64,000 nt of DNA, taken from contig JAGAFR010000034.1 in the NCBI GenBank assembly GCA_017612555.1, forward strand, positions 62,001-126,000. The letters are read 5' to 3'. Positions 37,687 through 46,950 of this stretch are shown one piece after another. How positions within the stretch are numbered: the stretch's first letter is position 1; the number at the start of each line of letters is the position of its first letter. The position numbers were made by a program, and so were the translations under genes. This DNA is from Lachnospiraceae bacterium (GTDB lineage: Bacteria > Bacillota > Clostridia > Lachnospirales > Lachnospiraceae). The notes under the pieces were generated by a model. It saw nothing but the letters and a program-made list of their open reading frames with translations. It was not told where the DNA came from and searched no databases.

Positions 37687-38374
37687 AGAGATAACATACC
37701 GTCACGAACTGAAGTATCTGATGAACAAACGGGATGCGGACTGCTGCCTGCCGATCCTTCGGCAGTTTACGAAGAACGATGTTCATGCCCCGCAGGGGGA
37801 GTATTTTGTCAGAAGCCTGTATTTCGATGATGAGTACAGATCGGCGTATGAGGATAAACTGAGCGGTGTTGCTTCACGGCGCAAATACCGCATCCGTATA
37901 TATGATATGGATGACGGATTCATAAGCCTTGAAAAGAAGATAAAAGAAGGATCGTATATAAGAAAAGAATCAGCGGTCATTTCAAGAACCGAGTATGATA
38001 TGATAATAAACGGCGAGACCGGATTCCTTCTGGAAAGAGACGAGAAGGTCGCAAAGGAATTCGCGATAGAGTGCCGCATGAACCGCCTGAAGCCTGAAGT
38101 GATCGTGGATTACATGCGTAAACCGCTTGTATGTGAATACGGAGGAGTCAGGATCACATTTGATATGAACATAAAGGCGGTATTTGACAGTCTTGACATA
38201 TTTGAGACAGACAGTGCCGCGTATAATGTGCTGGAACAGGATCTTCTTATCATGGAAGTGAAATACAACGAGTATCTGCCGGATGTTTTTCATGCGATCT
38301 TACCGGATACATCGTGCCAGATAGCTGCGTCCAAGTATGTGATGTGTGAGGATGTTTTAAGCTCGTTCAGATAG
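37679..38374 (+). CDS. VTC-domain protein (polyphosphate-polymerase-like), copy 1
   Basis: 231 residues; overlaps cotH by 8 bases. VTC tunnel-fold motifs in order: YRHELKYLMN, FVRSLYFDDEYRSAYEDK, RRKYRIRIYDM, SLEKKIKEGSYIRKES, PEVIVDYMRKPLVCEYGG, VRITFDMNI and LIMEVKYNEYLPDVF. In yeast Vtc4 these basic and acidic strands polymerise phosphate from ATP. Bacterial stand-alone VTC proteins are common next to CotH and DUF4956 genes; their product has not been established to my knowledge. No membrane segment. Confidence 0.88.
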   Translation: MAKEITYRHELKYLMNKRDADCCLPILRQFTKNDVHAPQGEYFVRSLYFDDEYRSAYEDKLSGVASRRKYRIRIYDMDDGFISLEKKIKEGSYIRKESAVISRTEYDMIINGETGFLLERDEKVAKEFAIECRMNRLKPEVIVDYMRKPLVCEYGGVRITFDMNIKAVFDSLDIFETDSAAYNVLEQDLLIMEVKYNEYLPDVFHAILPDTSCQIAASKYVMCEDVLSSFR

Positions 38375-38414
38375 GATCCGGGATCATAAGACCGGAGACC
38401 GGAAAGGGACAAAA

Positions 38415-39095
38415 ATGAGTGTAAAAGATGTAATCAGGAAATCGGTTTTGGAATCTGCTGTGTATGATCAGTCGATCTCACTGAGCACGTTTATGACTAT
38501 AGTCATAGACATGATAGTGGCATTGATCATCGGATATATGATCTACAGGATATACAAACGATTCTTTGCGGGAGTTGTTTACAGCAGGTATTTTGCGTTT
38601 ACTCTTATCGGAATGACCGTATTGACATGTATGGTCACACTTGCCATAAGTACAAATATCGTTATCTCCCTCGGTATGGTGGGCGCACTTTCCATTGTAA
38701 GATATCGTACGGCCATAAAGGAGCCGCTTGATATAATGTATCTGTTCTGGGCTATAACCGAAGGGATCACGGTGGGTGCAAGCATGTATATACTTGCGGC
38801 TGTCGGAATGCTCATCATGCTTGTATTGGTGATCTGCATGAGCAGGTCCAAGGAAACAAGCGGTGCTTATGTCATGGTCGTTCATTTTGCGACAGGATCG
38901 GTAAAGGAGTCTGTCCTTGATAAGCTCAGTCCGTATGTTCACACGGTAAAGAGCTGTATCATTAAAGATGATAAAACGGAAATGACCGTTCAGATAGATA
39001 TGAAAAAGGACGACGGTATTGCTGAGGAAATAAGGGCGATCGAAGGGGTAAATGATGTTGCTGTGATAAGATACAACGGAGATTATCATGGGTAG
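38415..39095 (+). CDS. DUF4956 membrane protein, copy 1
   Basis: 226 residues. Four membrane helices in the first 150 residues, including the family block NIVISLGMVGALSIVRYRTA followed by KEPLDIMYLFWAITEGI; the C-terminal 75 residues are a small cytoplasmic domain resembling a ferredoxin-like sensor fold. DUF4956 genes typically accompany VTC-domain genes, as here. A role in membrane passage or regulation of the VTC product is plausible but unproven. It overlaps the next gene by 8 bases. Confidence 0.88.
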   Translation: MSVKDVIRKSVLESAVYDQSISLSTFMTIVIDMIVALIIGYMIYRIYKRFFAGVVYSRYFAFTLIGMTVLTCMVTLAISTNIVISLGMVGALSIVRYRTAIKEPLDIMYLFWAITEGITVGASMYILAAVGMLIMLVLVICMSRSKETSGAYVMVVHFATGSVKESVLDKLSPYVHTVKSCIIKDDKTEMTVQIDMKKDDGIAEEIRAIEGVNDVAVIRYNGDYHG

Positions 39096-40827
39096 GATCG
39101 ATCTGTCTGAGAAAAAGTGGAAAGCCATTGCTCTTTTGATGATCATCATCGCCATATCATGGCCGGTGTTATTCATGGATCTTGCGAAGGGGCATGATCT
39201 TTTATTCCACTTGCAAAGAATAGAAGGAATACTTCAGGATGTGTCACTGACCAGCCTTCCTGTCCGAATGCAGTCCGGATGGCTTAGAGGATACGGATAT
39301 CCCGTGTCGATACTTTACGGAGATATCTTTCTCTACATAGGAGCATTCTTCAGAGGACTCGGTTTTCCGGTGATCACTGCATTCAGGCTGTTCATGGTAT
39401 GCGTCAACACCATGACGGTACTGATATCATATTATTCGTTTAAGACCTTTAATAAAGGGTGGGTACCGGTCGTATCCACAATGGTATATACCACGGCTTC
39501 GTACCGTCTTGTTGATGTCTATGTCAGGTCTGCCATAGGGGAGACGCTTGCGATCGCATTTTTCCCGGCAATAGCGGCATGTATCCATTTGATCATCACG
39601 GAAGAGGACAGTCTTAAAAGGTGGAAATATTCAATAGTATTGGCATTTGCGTTTGTGTCTGTCATTTGTTCACATACACTTACGACCAGTATGCTGCTTG
39701 TGGTACTTGTTCTGTTCTGTCCCATAAGCCTGGTGCTGTTCGTTAAAAAGAAGGAGAGATTATCCAGACTGGCGAATATAGCAGTTTCGGGGATACTCAC
39801 GCTTCTGCTCGCAATGTTTTTCATTCTTCCGTTTCTTGATTTTTTCTTTAATGCGGACATAGCTTTTGCTCTCAAAGGAAAAAACAATATCCAGGGACAG
39901 GGAATACCTTTTGCGGATTATTTTGATTTTGTCTGCAATCCGTTTAATAACAGCAACGGACGGATACAGAGGACACCCGGCCCGGCGCTCATGACAGCTC
40001 TTATAGCTGCTGTAGCATACGTTGTTATCTGCCTGCTTAAAAAGGTGTATTTTGCAAATCATCGCAGGATAGTTTTTGAACTGACCGCTTCAATGATCCT
40101 GCTCATAATGTCTTCCGCTGCTTTTCCGTGGAACTTTATAGAAGACAATGTTCCCTTTTTCGGAGGGATACTTACTGCGATCGAGTTTCCCATGCGTTAC
40201 CTTGCGTTTGCGATAGTGTTCATGTCATTGCTTGCCGGGGATCTGATAAACGGGATCATGACAAAGACGGCCTCCGGGGCCTCGGAAAGATCAAAGACCG
40301 TTATCGCAGGAAGTCTGGGGTGTATCGCCTGCCTTATATGTGTGTTTAATTGTGTTCAGATATGCGTGCACAGCCGTACATATGAAAAAAGGGCCGATTA
40401 TATGACCACGGAGGATCTGGGAGAGTGGAGGTATTACGCTATGGACTTCCAACTTGAACACTCTACCGTTGACGATCTGCCGACAGGATTTGTTACGGAA
40501 GGGCTTCTGAGCATGGAGATAGTGTCAAGAGACAGCAATGACTTTTTGATCGCATGCGTGACCGGACCCGAATACGGATGGATACAGTTTCCTGTTTTTG
40601 ATTATTTGTATTATCATGCAGAGGATGCGGTTGATCCTTCGCAAAAGTTTGAGATACATGAAGGAGAGAACCGAACGGTCGGTGTTCTGCTGCCGGCTGA
40701 TTATTCGGGCATTCTGCATGTATTCTGGAGGGAGCCGATATCATGGAGGATCTCCGAATGCGTATCGGTACTTACAGGGATCGGAAGCCTGATCTTTCTG
40801 TTTTTCAAGCGCAAGAAAACCACTTGA
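39088..40827 (+). CDS. Polytopic membrane protein (PTPS-related/YfhO-like)
   Basis: 579 residues; ATG after a GGAG site within the previous gene. About twelve membrane helices. The first loop MDLAKGHDLLFHLQRIEGI with an acidic residue and RMQSGWLRGYGYPVSILYGD resembles the membrane family annotated as 6-pyruvoyl-tetrahydropterin-synthase-related, and more distantly YfhO; both are GT-C-like. A C-terminal outer beta domain (about 430-540) ends in one last helix. It probably belongs to the same transcript as the CotH-VTC-DUF4956 trio. Function unknown. Confidence 0.72.
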   Translation: MGRIDLSEKKWKAIALLMIIIAISWPVLFMDLAKGHDLLFHLQRIEGILQDVSLTSLPVRMQSGWLRGYGYPVSILYGDIFLYIGAFFRGLGFPVITAFRLFMVCVNTMTVLISYYSFKTFNKGWVPVVSTMVYTTASYRLVDVYVRSAIGETLAIAFFPAIAACIHLIITEEDSLKRWKYSIVLAFAFVSVICSHTLTTSMLLVVLVLFCPISLVLFVKKKERLSRLANIAVSGILTLLLAMFFILPFLDFFFNADIAFALKGKNNIQGQGIPFADYFDFVCNPFNNSNGRIQRTPGPALMTALIAAVAYVVICLLKKVYFANHRRIVFELTASMILLIMSSAAFPWNFIEDNVPFFGGILTAIEFPMRYLAFAIVFMSLLAGDLINGIMTKTASGASERSKTVIAGSLGCIACLICVFNCVQICVHSRTYEKRADYMTTEDLGEWRYYAMDFQLEHSTVDDLPTGFVTEGLLSMEIVSRDSNDFLIACVTGPEYGWIQFPVFDYLYYHAEDAVDPSQKFEIHEGENRTVGVLLPADYSGILHVFWREPISWRISECVSVLTGIGSLIFLFFKRKKTT

Positions 40828-40852
40828 CAAAAACCGTCTGTATCTATATAAT
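40824..40852 (+). promoter_or_regulatory. Consensus promoter for the tRNA-Val/tRNA-Met pair
   Basis: Perfect TTGACA at 40824-40829, 17-base spacer, perfect TATAAT at 40847-40852, 25 bases before the first tRNA. The -35 overlaps the stop region of the upstream gene. Confidence 0.9.
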
Positions 40853-40877
40853 TTCAAATGTTCTGCTATGGAACAAA

Positions 40878-40950
40878 GGGATCTTAGCTCAGCTGGGAGA
40901 GCATCTGCCTTACAAGCAGAGGGTCATAGGTTCGAGCCCTATAGGTCCCA
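40878..40950 (+). tRNA. tRNA-Val (anticodon TAC)
   Basis: 73 bases. Acceptor GGGATCT pairs with AGGTCCC; anticodon stem TCTGC/GCAGA with loop CTTACAA; T arm with TTCGAGC. No 3' CCA is encoded. Confidence 0.96.
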
Positions 40951-40953
40951 TAT

Positions 40954-41027
40954 GGCGAGGTGGCTCAACTGGCTAGAGCGTCCGGTTCATACCCGGGAGG
41001 TTAAGAGTTCAAGTCTCTTCCTCGCTA
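40954..41027 (+). tRNA. tRNA-Met (anticodon CAT, elongator type)
   Basis: 74 bases. Acceptor GGCGAGG pairs with CCTCGCT (terminal G-U pair as in Bacillus tRNA-Met); anticodon loop GTTCATACC; T loop TTCAAGT. It lies three bases after tRNA-Val and shares its promoter and terminator. No CCA encoded. Confidence 0.94.
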
Positions 41028-41037
41028 TTTGAGTAAA

Positions 41038-41067
41038 ACCTCGCAAAGATACTTTGCGGGGTTTTTG
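41038..41067 (+). terminator. Intrinsic terminator of the tRNA operon
   Basis: An 11-base stem (ACCTCGCAAAG with CTTTGCGGGGT, one G-U pair, 3-base loop) is followed by TTTTTGTT. Confidence 0.92.
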
Positions 41068-41105
41068 TTATTTATAACAGGAATGATCCTGTTACGGAGG
41101 ATCGG

Positions 41106-42689
41106 ATGGAGAAAAGCAGATCAAAGTTAATCATAATACTCATCGTGGCCATTGCAGGGCTGTTCCTGGCTACAAGGCTGTACAGGCTTGATGTTGTTCC
41201 TTTCGGGCCCCATATAATGCATATTGATGAGCTTGGTGCGGCATATGACTCATTTTGTATTTCCGAGTACGGAGTGGATCAATTCCGTTACCATATGCCG
41301 GTATATTTTATGTGCTTTGGAGAGGGCCAAAATGCATTGTACACGTATTTGGCCGTGTTCACCTTCAAGCTTCTCGGTATATCGATATTCAGCTTCAGGC
41401 TTCCTGCGGTCATATGCGCCGCCGGAGCGTTCATTGCGCTTTTCTTTCTGCTCCGCGACATGCTGGATGAATGGTATGCAGCCGTAGGACTGGCTCTTAT
41501 GACCGTCATGCCGGTGTTCATGATGAGTGAGCATTGGGGATTGGAATGCTATCTGATGATCAGTTTTGTCATTATATCCATGGCTTTCCAGATAAGAGCC
41601 GTTATCACAAACAGCTCCGTTCACTATTTCTTTACAGGACTGTTCTGGGGTATCACTTTGTATACGTATGCCATGTCTTACATCATGGTCCCGTCTTTTC
41701 TTCTGCTGTCATTCATAGTGCTTCTGGCCTACAGGAAACTGAGCCTGAAAAATGCGATCATAGCAGGTATCCCGCTTATGATCCTGGGAGTGCCTTTGTT
41801 TGTGCAGCAATTGGTTATGATGGGGATCATCGAGCCTTTTTCATTTATGGGATGGGTTGATTTCTGGAGATCTTCACATTACAGAGGTGATGAGATCTCT
41901 GTAGCCAACGTACTGGAAAATCTGACCAAATCATTTAAGTATATTTATGTGGCAGACAGGTCGGGGTATGATGCAAATCCCAGATGGGGAACGATGTACT
42001 ATGTGTCTGTCCCGTTCATCATTATCGGAATGATCTCATCGGGATACCGCGTTATAAAGGACATTAAGGCACGGGTACTTAATCCGTGGCTGTTTAACTG
42101 GCTGTATTTCCTATCTTCCAGATTGTTCCTGCTGTTTGTTAAATATCCCAATATAAACAGGGTCAACGGAATATATCCTGCATATCTGTTGTTTACCGTA
42201 TACGGGATAAAGACTGTGGCGGATAAGATAAAAAAGAAGGCAGTATATTTTGCAATAGTGGCTGCTGCCTATGCGATCTGTTTTGTTACGTTTTCAAAGT
42301 ATTTTTATTCGTATGACGGATTGATAAATGACGCGTTCGGTGAAGGCGACAGCCTGGCTTGTGATCTTGAGGCCGGAGAGGCGGCGGCACTTGCCAAGCA
42401 GATAGCAAACGGAAAGCCTGTAGTCGCGCTGGTGAATGAAGGCTGGCAAACGGCTCTTTCGATAGCTCTGTATACACAGACATCTCCGTACGAATTTTTC
42501 AGGGATAACGATCCCCATGACAGGTATTTCAACGGAGTGGAATGGTATATGCCTGACGGACTGGATCTGTCGGGGGATACCGTTTACCTGATAGATAACA
42601 ATTTAAGACACATAACATCATATCTGACTACAGAGGAGGGATTCTCTGTCGATATCACATATCCGGACTATACGATCGTTGCCAAGTAG
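41106..42689 (+). CDS. GT39/PMT-like membrane glycosyltransferase
   Basis: 527 residues with GGAGG before ATG. About eleven membrane helices. The first outer loop contains IMHIDELGAAYDSF, where the Asp-Glu pair matches the catalytic acidic loop of GT-C enzymes (ArnT/PMT type), then GEGQNALYTYLAVFTFKLLG and FSFRLPAVICA. The C-terminal 110 residues are extracytoplasmic. Such enzymes transfer a sugar from a polyprenyl-phosphate donor to protein or glycan. It ends 7 bases from the convergent DUF4956 gene. Confidence 0.8.
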   Translation: MEKSRSKLIIILIVAIAGLFLATRLYRLDVVPFGPHIMHIDELGAAYDSFCISEYGVDQFRYHMPVYFMCFGEGQNALYTYLAVFTFKLLGISIFSFRLPAVICAAGAFIALFFLLRDMLDEWYAAVGLALMTVMPVFMMSEHWGLECYLMISFVIISMAFQIRAVITNSSVHYFFTGLFWGITLYTYAMSYIMVPSFLLLSFIVLLAYRKLSLKNAIIAGIPLMILGVPLFVQQLVMMGIIEPFSFMGWVDFWRSSHYRGDEISVANVLENLTKSFKYIYVADRSGYDANPRWGTMYYVSVPFIIIGMISSGYRVIKDIKARVLNPWLFNWLYFLSSRLFLLFVKYPNINRVNGIYPAYLLFTVYGIKTVADKIKKKAVYFAIVAAAYAICFVTFSKYFYSYDGLINDAFGEGDSLACDLEAGEAAALAKQIANGKPVVALVNEGWQTALSIALYTQTSPYEFFRDNDPHDRYFNGVEWYMPDGLDLSGDTVYLIDNNLRHITSYLTTEEGFSVDITYPDYTIVAK

Positions 42690-42696
42690 GATACCG

Positions 42697-43368
42697 TCAG
42701 ATCCTTGTTTCCCTGTCATAATTCATTATGGCGTATTTTCTGATCCCACTGTCAGAGGAAAGCAGATCGTCCAGCTTTTTTTCGTCTCCGGGTTTATACT
42801 CAAGTATCAGCTCAACATTGTCGCTTGATACAGTCTTGTTCTTTAGTCTTGAAAACCTGGTGACCGATCTGACACCATCTATGATCCGGCCGGCGGATTC
42901 TACGGAATCACAGTTGATGACCAACAGCCCCAGACAGACAGGTGCGGCCATTTTTCCCGTGATGAACAGACCGAGTGTTACTACGATACACAGCGCGATC
43001 GAGAGAAGATACAGTCCTGCTCCGCAGATGATCCCGATGCTGATCGCCCAAAACAGGAAGAAAAGATCAAGGGAACTCTTAATGGCGGTACGGTATCTTA
43101 CGATCGACAGTGCGCCGACCATTCCGAGAGATATTACAAGGTTTGATTGTACCGCAAGCACGATCGCAGCGGTAACAACAGCCATAAGAACCAGAGTCCT
43201 GTTAAAATCCTTTGAATAGAATTCGTTATTGACTGCCATACGGTATACCATAAACACATATATCCCCAGAAGCAGCGAAACCGCCAGAACGATCGCTATA
43301 CGATACGGGGTTATATCAGCCAAGAAACTGTTCAGCACCGAAGTTTTAATCATGTCCTTAAATGTCAT
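42697..43368 (-). CDS. DUF4956 membrane protein, copy 2
   Basis: 223 residues. Same plan as the copy at 38415: four membrane helices with the shared block NLVISLGMVGALSIVRYRTA and a C-terminal soluble domain of about 75 residues. Sequence outside the core differs widely (for example KSSLDLFFLFWAISIGII), so the copies are old paralogues, not a recent duplication. Its start overlaps the VTC gene by 11 bases on the minus strand. Confidence 0.88.
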   Translation of the reverse strand: MTFKDMIKTSVLNSFLADITPYRIAIVLAVSLLLGIYVFMVYRMAVNNEFYSKDFNRTLVLMAVVTAAIVLAVQSNLVISLGMVGALSIVRYRTAIKSSLDLFFLFWAISIGIICGAGLYLLSIALCIVVTLGLFITGKMAAPVCLGLLVINCDSVESAGRIIDGVRSVTRFSRLKNKTVSSDNVELILEYKPGDEKKLDDLLSSDSGIRKYAIMNYDRETRI

Positions 43369-44056
43369 ATCCGTCTTCCTTCCTTCCGTTTCCTTCTATC
43401 AAACTTCTTGAATACGCATATTTTGAAAAAGAAATTCTGCCCGGAGATTCCGCATCAAGAACCCTTCTTATGAATCCCGGCAGGATGTTGTCATATTTGA
43501 CCTCGAGAACGTGCTTTCCCGGTGGCATGACAGGATACAGCAGGGCATGGGGATCAAGCAGTTCATCGGTCCGCGCTGTGCAGCATATATCTCTGTCAAA
43601 GGTTATCCTTATATTACCAAGCGGATATGTAAATGCTGTTCGACGATAATCGATCACTACAACGGGATGAAGACCTTCGGACAGCTGCATGGCATGCATT
43701 TCTTCCGTCACCCTGCCATCGCCTTCGGGGATGTTTCCGCCGGATAACAGCACCTCAACATACTCTTTTGTGACGGCGGATGAGTATTTTTGCTTGAGAG
43801 CGCCCTCAGTATCTTTGCGCTCCGCGCGAAAAAAAGCATCATCCATGTTATAGAACCTTATACGGTACTTGCGTCTTTTGTCAACCCCGCTTAAACATTC
43901 GTTATAGAATCTGTCATCAAAGGTATCAAAGTAAAGACTTCGTATCCGGTAATCGGTTCCCGTTTGATTGACATCCGACTCCATTATAGCCGACAGCCGC
44001 TTTTCAAGGAGCAGAAGCTGCCTCTCGGAATATATGTATTTTTCTTCGTGGCGCAT
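43358..44056 (-). CDS. VTC-domain protein (polyphosphate-polymerase-like), copy 2
   Basis: 232 residues. VTC motifs MRHEEKYIYSERQL, YRIRSLYFDTFDDRFYNECL, RRKYRIRFYNMDD, HPVVVIDYRRTAFTYPLG, IRITFDRDI and HVLEVKYDNILPGF. Compared with copy 1, the central basic strand reads FRAERKDTEGALKQKYS, so most charged positions are kept but the LEKK signature is altered. It lies 6 bases after the CotH gene in the same minus-strand operon. Confidence 0.86.
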   Translation of the reverse strand: MRHEEKYIYSERQLLLLEKRLSAIMESDVNQTGTDYRIRSLYFDTFDDRFYNECLSGVDKRRKYRIRFYNMDDAFFRAERKDTEGALKQKYSSAVTKEYVEVLLSGGNIPEGDGRVTEEMHAMQLSEGLHPVVVIDYRRTAFTYPLGNIRITFDRDICCTARTDELLDPHALLYPVMPPGKHVLEVKYDNILPGFIRRVLDAESPGRISFSKYAYSRSLIEGNGRKEDGYDI

Positions 44057-44062
44057 TCTCTG

Positions 44063-46189
44063 TCAGTCTCCCATAAACTTTGTCATATAGTCATGTATAT
44101 ATCCGCCTCTTGCTTTAAAGAAGTCACGGATCCTGTCAACGTTTTTGTGATAGTCTTCGCTGTCAAAGTCCGGATCATGAAATCTTCTGACGGATGAGAC
44201 CATCGGAACCGTGTAAGTATCTTCCATCTCGTCTATCAGCGGTTCGATCCTTTCGTAGGAGAAGTCATTTGCCAGAAGGTATTCAAATCTGTCTCTGAAC
44301 GCTTTGCGAAAACGGCTGTTTTTTACAAGATTTGAGAATACCGGGTCGGTATCGGGGTTGATGCCCATATAGCTTCCGCTTGTAAATGAATCAACGTTTG
44401 CTTCGGCGTTTGGCAGGTATCCGTCGGTATTATCAAGATCAAACAGAAGGTATCTCCATCTGCCGTCCTGATAGGTCGAATACCCCGACACACGTGATCT
44501 CCACATGGCGAGATTACAGTAATATGCATCGTCGTTCGCAAAGAAGATCTCGGCACAATAATAATCGATCAGACTGTCTATATCCACTGAACCGCAAAAC
44601 CTGTCATAACTGCCGTCGTCTCCGAGATCGTTTTCATTTACAAGTTCGGAAAACTTTGAGTATTGAGACAGATCGTAATCGCGTTCGGATAATGCTTTGG
44701 CATCGGGATCGATCTTTATTATATTGATATTGTCGGCGGGGACGCGGCTTCTGTTCTCCACAAAACTCGCATCAAGCCTTTCCTGGAGGTTATAACACCC
44801 CCAGTATTCTCCGTCAAGGTATAACTGGCAGCATACGGAACTCTGCGGGAATACATTAAGATCCTTTGAAATACGTCCGTTAAGCGCATCCCTGAAGTTT
44901 GTATCATACATATCGGATGAGCTTCCGGTTCTCAGCATAAGAGTATCGCCGGCACCTTCAAACAGTCCGGCAAAAACCCGTTGTCCGGATTCTTTCGGGA
45001 AAAGGTTAAAGCCTTTTTGAAGGTCTGACCGGGATGACTGCCCGTGGATGCCCACAGTGTCATCCTCGTCGAAAAGCAGGTTTCCGGCGGGGTCAAACAG
45101 TGACAGATGAGCTTCTCTTTTCCATCCCTTACCGTGCATGTTGTAGTTTGTGGGAGCATAATACGGATCCCCGTCTGATGCCAGGGCTTTTTCCCGGTTT
45201 TTGTCCCACGTGCTCCCGGCAACGTAAATACCGTTTTCGTAGGAGAACAGATTCCCGGGATCCGTAACAAGAGAAAGTGTATAACAGTGACTGCATTCCT
45301 TGCGGATACTGCTTCCGACAAAGAATACAGCCACGCTTTCGCGGGAATACCGTCCGTTCCTGTCGTTCCTGCAAACGGATCTTAATACGGTAGCCTTGCT
45401 GACGGGATCTGTTGGAATGTGATCATCAAAAACAGCCGAAACTCCGGTGATATTTGAATAAACGTTTGGTTGTTTGCTTCTGTCGTCGATGTTTATCGGC
45501 CCTTCGTACAAAAGCCCCGACGAGTAGGGATCGGATCCGTCGGTCGTGTAATAGACACTTAACCCGTGCCCGTCCATAGACAGATCAAAAGCATCCGGAT
45601 AGAAGCCCGATGATCTTGATAATACCGGTGGAGCGATCTGTTCGGAAATAACAGGAGGATCATTTGACAGTATGCTTGGATCCGATATATGTCCCCTGTC
45701 TTTTGAACTCTGCCTGCAAAGAGACTTGTTGTCCTTCATCGAAGGGAGTCTTACCGAATCGATGACTGTGCCGGAGGCTTCGCTTAAATAAAGCATCTCA
45801 TGATCCCTGATCGCGAATCCCGTATACAGTGCTTCATCATCCGTATACGGCTCTCCGAACATCACGAATTCGGTTTTGGGAGCTGCCCACAAAAACAGAT
45901 CATCTCCGGGCTCCAGAGTGATATACGGAAATATGAATTTATCCAACTGGTTTCCATCGTCAGACAGGCGGTAATCTCCCAAACAGACAGGTGAGGATGA
46001 AGAATTGGTGATTATGATGTAATCGTTGAAGAATCCTACGGAATCATGGATCAAGTCAACATTATGAGGGCAGATCTCTGATATATATATACCCGGTTTG
46101 CCGGCGGTTGCAAAAGCCTTTGTTATCACGAGCGCTGCCGCTATGAGGATGACCATTGCGGCCAGTACCGGTCTGTAGAATCTTTCCAT
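44063..46189 (-). CDS. CotH kinase-family protein with lamin-tail-like domain, copy 2
   Basis: About 708 residues from ATG 46189, eleven bases after GGAG; a frame start at 46198 (GTG) lies too close to it. One N-terminal membrane helix, a lamin-tail-like domain (about 30-150; IYISEICPHNVDLI, YIIITNSSSSPVCLGDY), a chitobiase-C-terminal-like module (about 210-290; SVYYTTDGSDPYSSG) and a CotH fold (HLSLFDPAGNLLFDEDDTVGI, CCQLYLDGEYWGCYNLQERLD, FFANDDAYYCNLAMW, YLLFDLDNTDG). Both metal Asp residues of FDLD are kept, unlike copy 1. Surface-exposed kinase or transferase is the likely role. Confidence 0.87.
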   Translation of the reverse strand: MERFYRPVLAAMVILIAAALVITKAFATAGKPGIYISEICPHNVDLIHDSVGFFNDYIIITNSSSSPVCLGDYRLSDDGNQLDKFIFPYITLEPGDDLFLWAAPKTEFVMFGEPYTDDEALYTGFAIRDHEMLYLSEASGTVIDSVRLPSMKDNKSLCRQSSKDRGHISDPSILSNDPPVISEQIAPPVLSRSSGFYPDAFDLSMDGHGLSVYYTTDGSDPYSSGLLYEGPINIDDRSKQPNVYSNITGVSAVFDDHIPTDPVSKATVLRSVCRNDRNGRYSRESVAVFFVGSSIRKECSHCYTLSLVTDPGNLFSYENGIYVAGSTWDKNREKALASDGDPYYAPTNYNMHGKGWKREAHLSLFDPAGNLLFDEDDTVGIHGQSSRSDLQKGFNLFPKESGQRVFAGLFEGAGDTLMLRTGSSSDMYDTNFRDALNGRISKDLNVFPQSSVCCQLYLDGEYWGCYNLQERLDASFVENRSRVPADNINIIKIDPDAKALSERDYDLSQYSKFSELVNENDLGDDGSYDRFCGSVDIDSLIDYYCAEIFFANDDAYYCNLAMWRSRVSGYSTYQDGRWRYLLFDLDNTDGYLPNAEANVDSFTSGSYMGINPDTDPVFSNLVKNSRFRKAFRDRFEYLLANDFSYERIEPLIDEMEDTYTVPMVSSVRRFHDPDFDSEDYHKNVDRIRDFFKARGGYIHDYMTKFMGD

Positions 46190-46214
46190 GTTATACACTG
46201 CTCCGTTTCACATC

Positions 46215-46243
46215 ATTATATATGTACTTTCTTACTGTTTCAA
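46215..46243 (-). promoter_or_regulatory. Promoter of the minus-strand CotH-VTC-DUF4956 operon
   Basis: On the minus strand TTGAAA (46238-46243), 17-base spacer, TATAAT (46215-46220), then a short leader with GGAG before ATG 46189. Confidence 0.75.
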
Positions 46244-46245
46244 GG

Positions 46246-46251
46246 TATAAT
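46246..46251 (+). promoter_or_regulatory. -10 element of the cysE operon, probably leaderless
   Basis: TATAAT at 46246-46251 is seven bases before ATG 46259. No convincing -35 is seen (TGTACT at 17 bases). It lies directly beside the minus-strand promoter. Confidence 0.5.
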
Positions 46252-46258
46252 TCATCTT

Positions 46259-46930
46259 ATGGGTTTGATCGGAAGATTAAAAAATGAGATATCGGTTGTA
46301 AAGGAACGGGACCCGGCCATACACTCATCCATGGAGGTGCTGTTGTACCCTTCTTTTAAGGTTATGATAAGCTACCGCCTGGCTCATAAACTGTATAAGA
46401 AAAAGCACTATTTTCTTGCGCGGTTTGTATCGCAGCGTGCGGCCAGAAAGACGGGGATCGAGATCCATCCCGGAGCAGTGATCGGTGAGGGATTCTTTAT
46501 CGATCACGGGAACGGTGTCGTTATCGGAGAAACGACCGAGATAGGTAACAATGTGACCCTCTATCAGGGAGTCACGCTTGGCGGTACCGGAAAGGAGAGC
46601 GGCAAACGTCATCCTACCGTGTGCGACAATGTAATGATATCGGCAGGTGCAAAAGTTCTCGGATCATTTACGATAGGTGAAGGCTCCAAGATAGGCGCGG
46701 GTTCGGTCGTTCTCGAGGAAGTGCCTCCGCGCTCAACCGTAGTCGGAGTTCCGGGACATGTAATAAAGAGAGAAGATGCTGCAGCTCCGTGGGAAACCCT
46801 CGATCAGACCGATCTTCCGGATCCGGTTTCGGAGGATATAGCGGTTCTTAAGAAAGAGAATACCGAGCTTACGACGAGGCTCCTCAAGCTTGAGGATAAA
46901 GTAAGGGAGCTGTCAAACAAAAAGCAGTAA
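46259..46930 (+). CDS. cysE: Serine O-acetyltransferase
   Basis: 223 residues. N-terminal helical part with DPAIHSSMEVLLYPSFK, then a left-handed beta-helix with the catalytic His-Asp region (FIDHGNGVVIGETTEIG) and the acetyl-CoA block LYQGVTLGGTGKESGKRHP. The last 30 residues are a coiled coil (ENTELTTRLLKLEDKV). It acetylates serine for cysteine synthesis. In Bacillus subtilis cysE precedes cysS, and here cysS follows three genes later in the same operon. No ribosome binding site precedes the ATG. Confidence 0.93.
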   Translation: MGLIGRLKNEISVVKERDPAIHSSMEVLLYPSFKVMISYRLAHKLYKKKHYFLARFVSQRAARKTGIEIHPGAVIGEGFFIDHGNGVVIGETTEIGNNVTLYQGVTLGGTGKESGKRHPTVCDNVMISAGAKVLGSFTIGEGSKIGAGSVVLEEVPPRSTVVGVPGHVIKREDAAAPWETLDQTDLPDPVSEDIAVLKKENTELTTRLLKLEDKVRELSNKKQ

Positions 46931-46950
46931 GTTCGATCAGAGGATCATAT

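Noticed and set aside
38478-39176. Long antisense frame opposite DUF4956
   Set aside because: It mirrors a well-supported membrane protein and shows no domain or ribosome site; other long antisense frames in the window were rejected for the same reason.
40878-41067. Integration site at the tRNA pair
   Set aside because: No integrase and no repeated tRNA end were seen nearby; the pair has an ordinary promoter and terminator.
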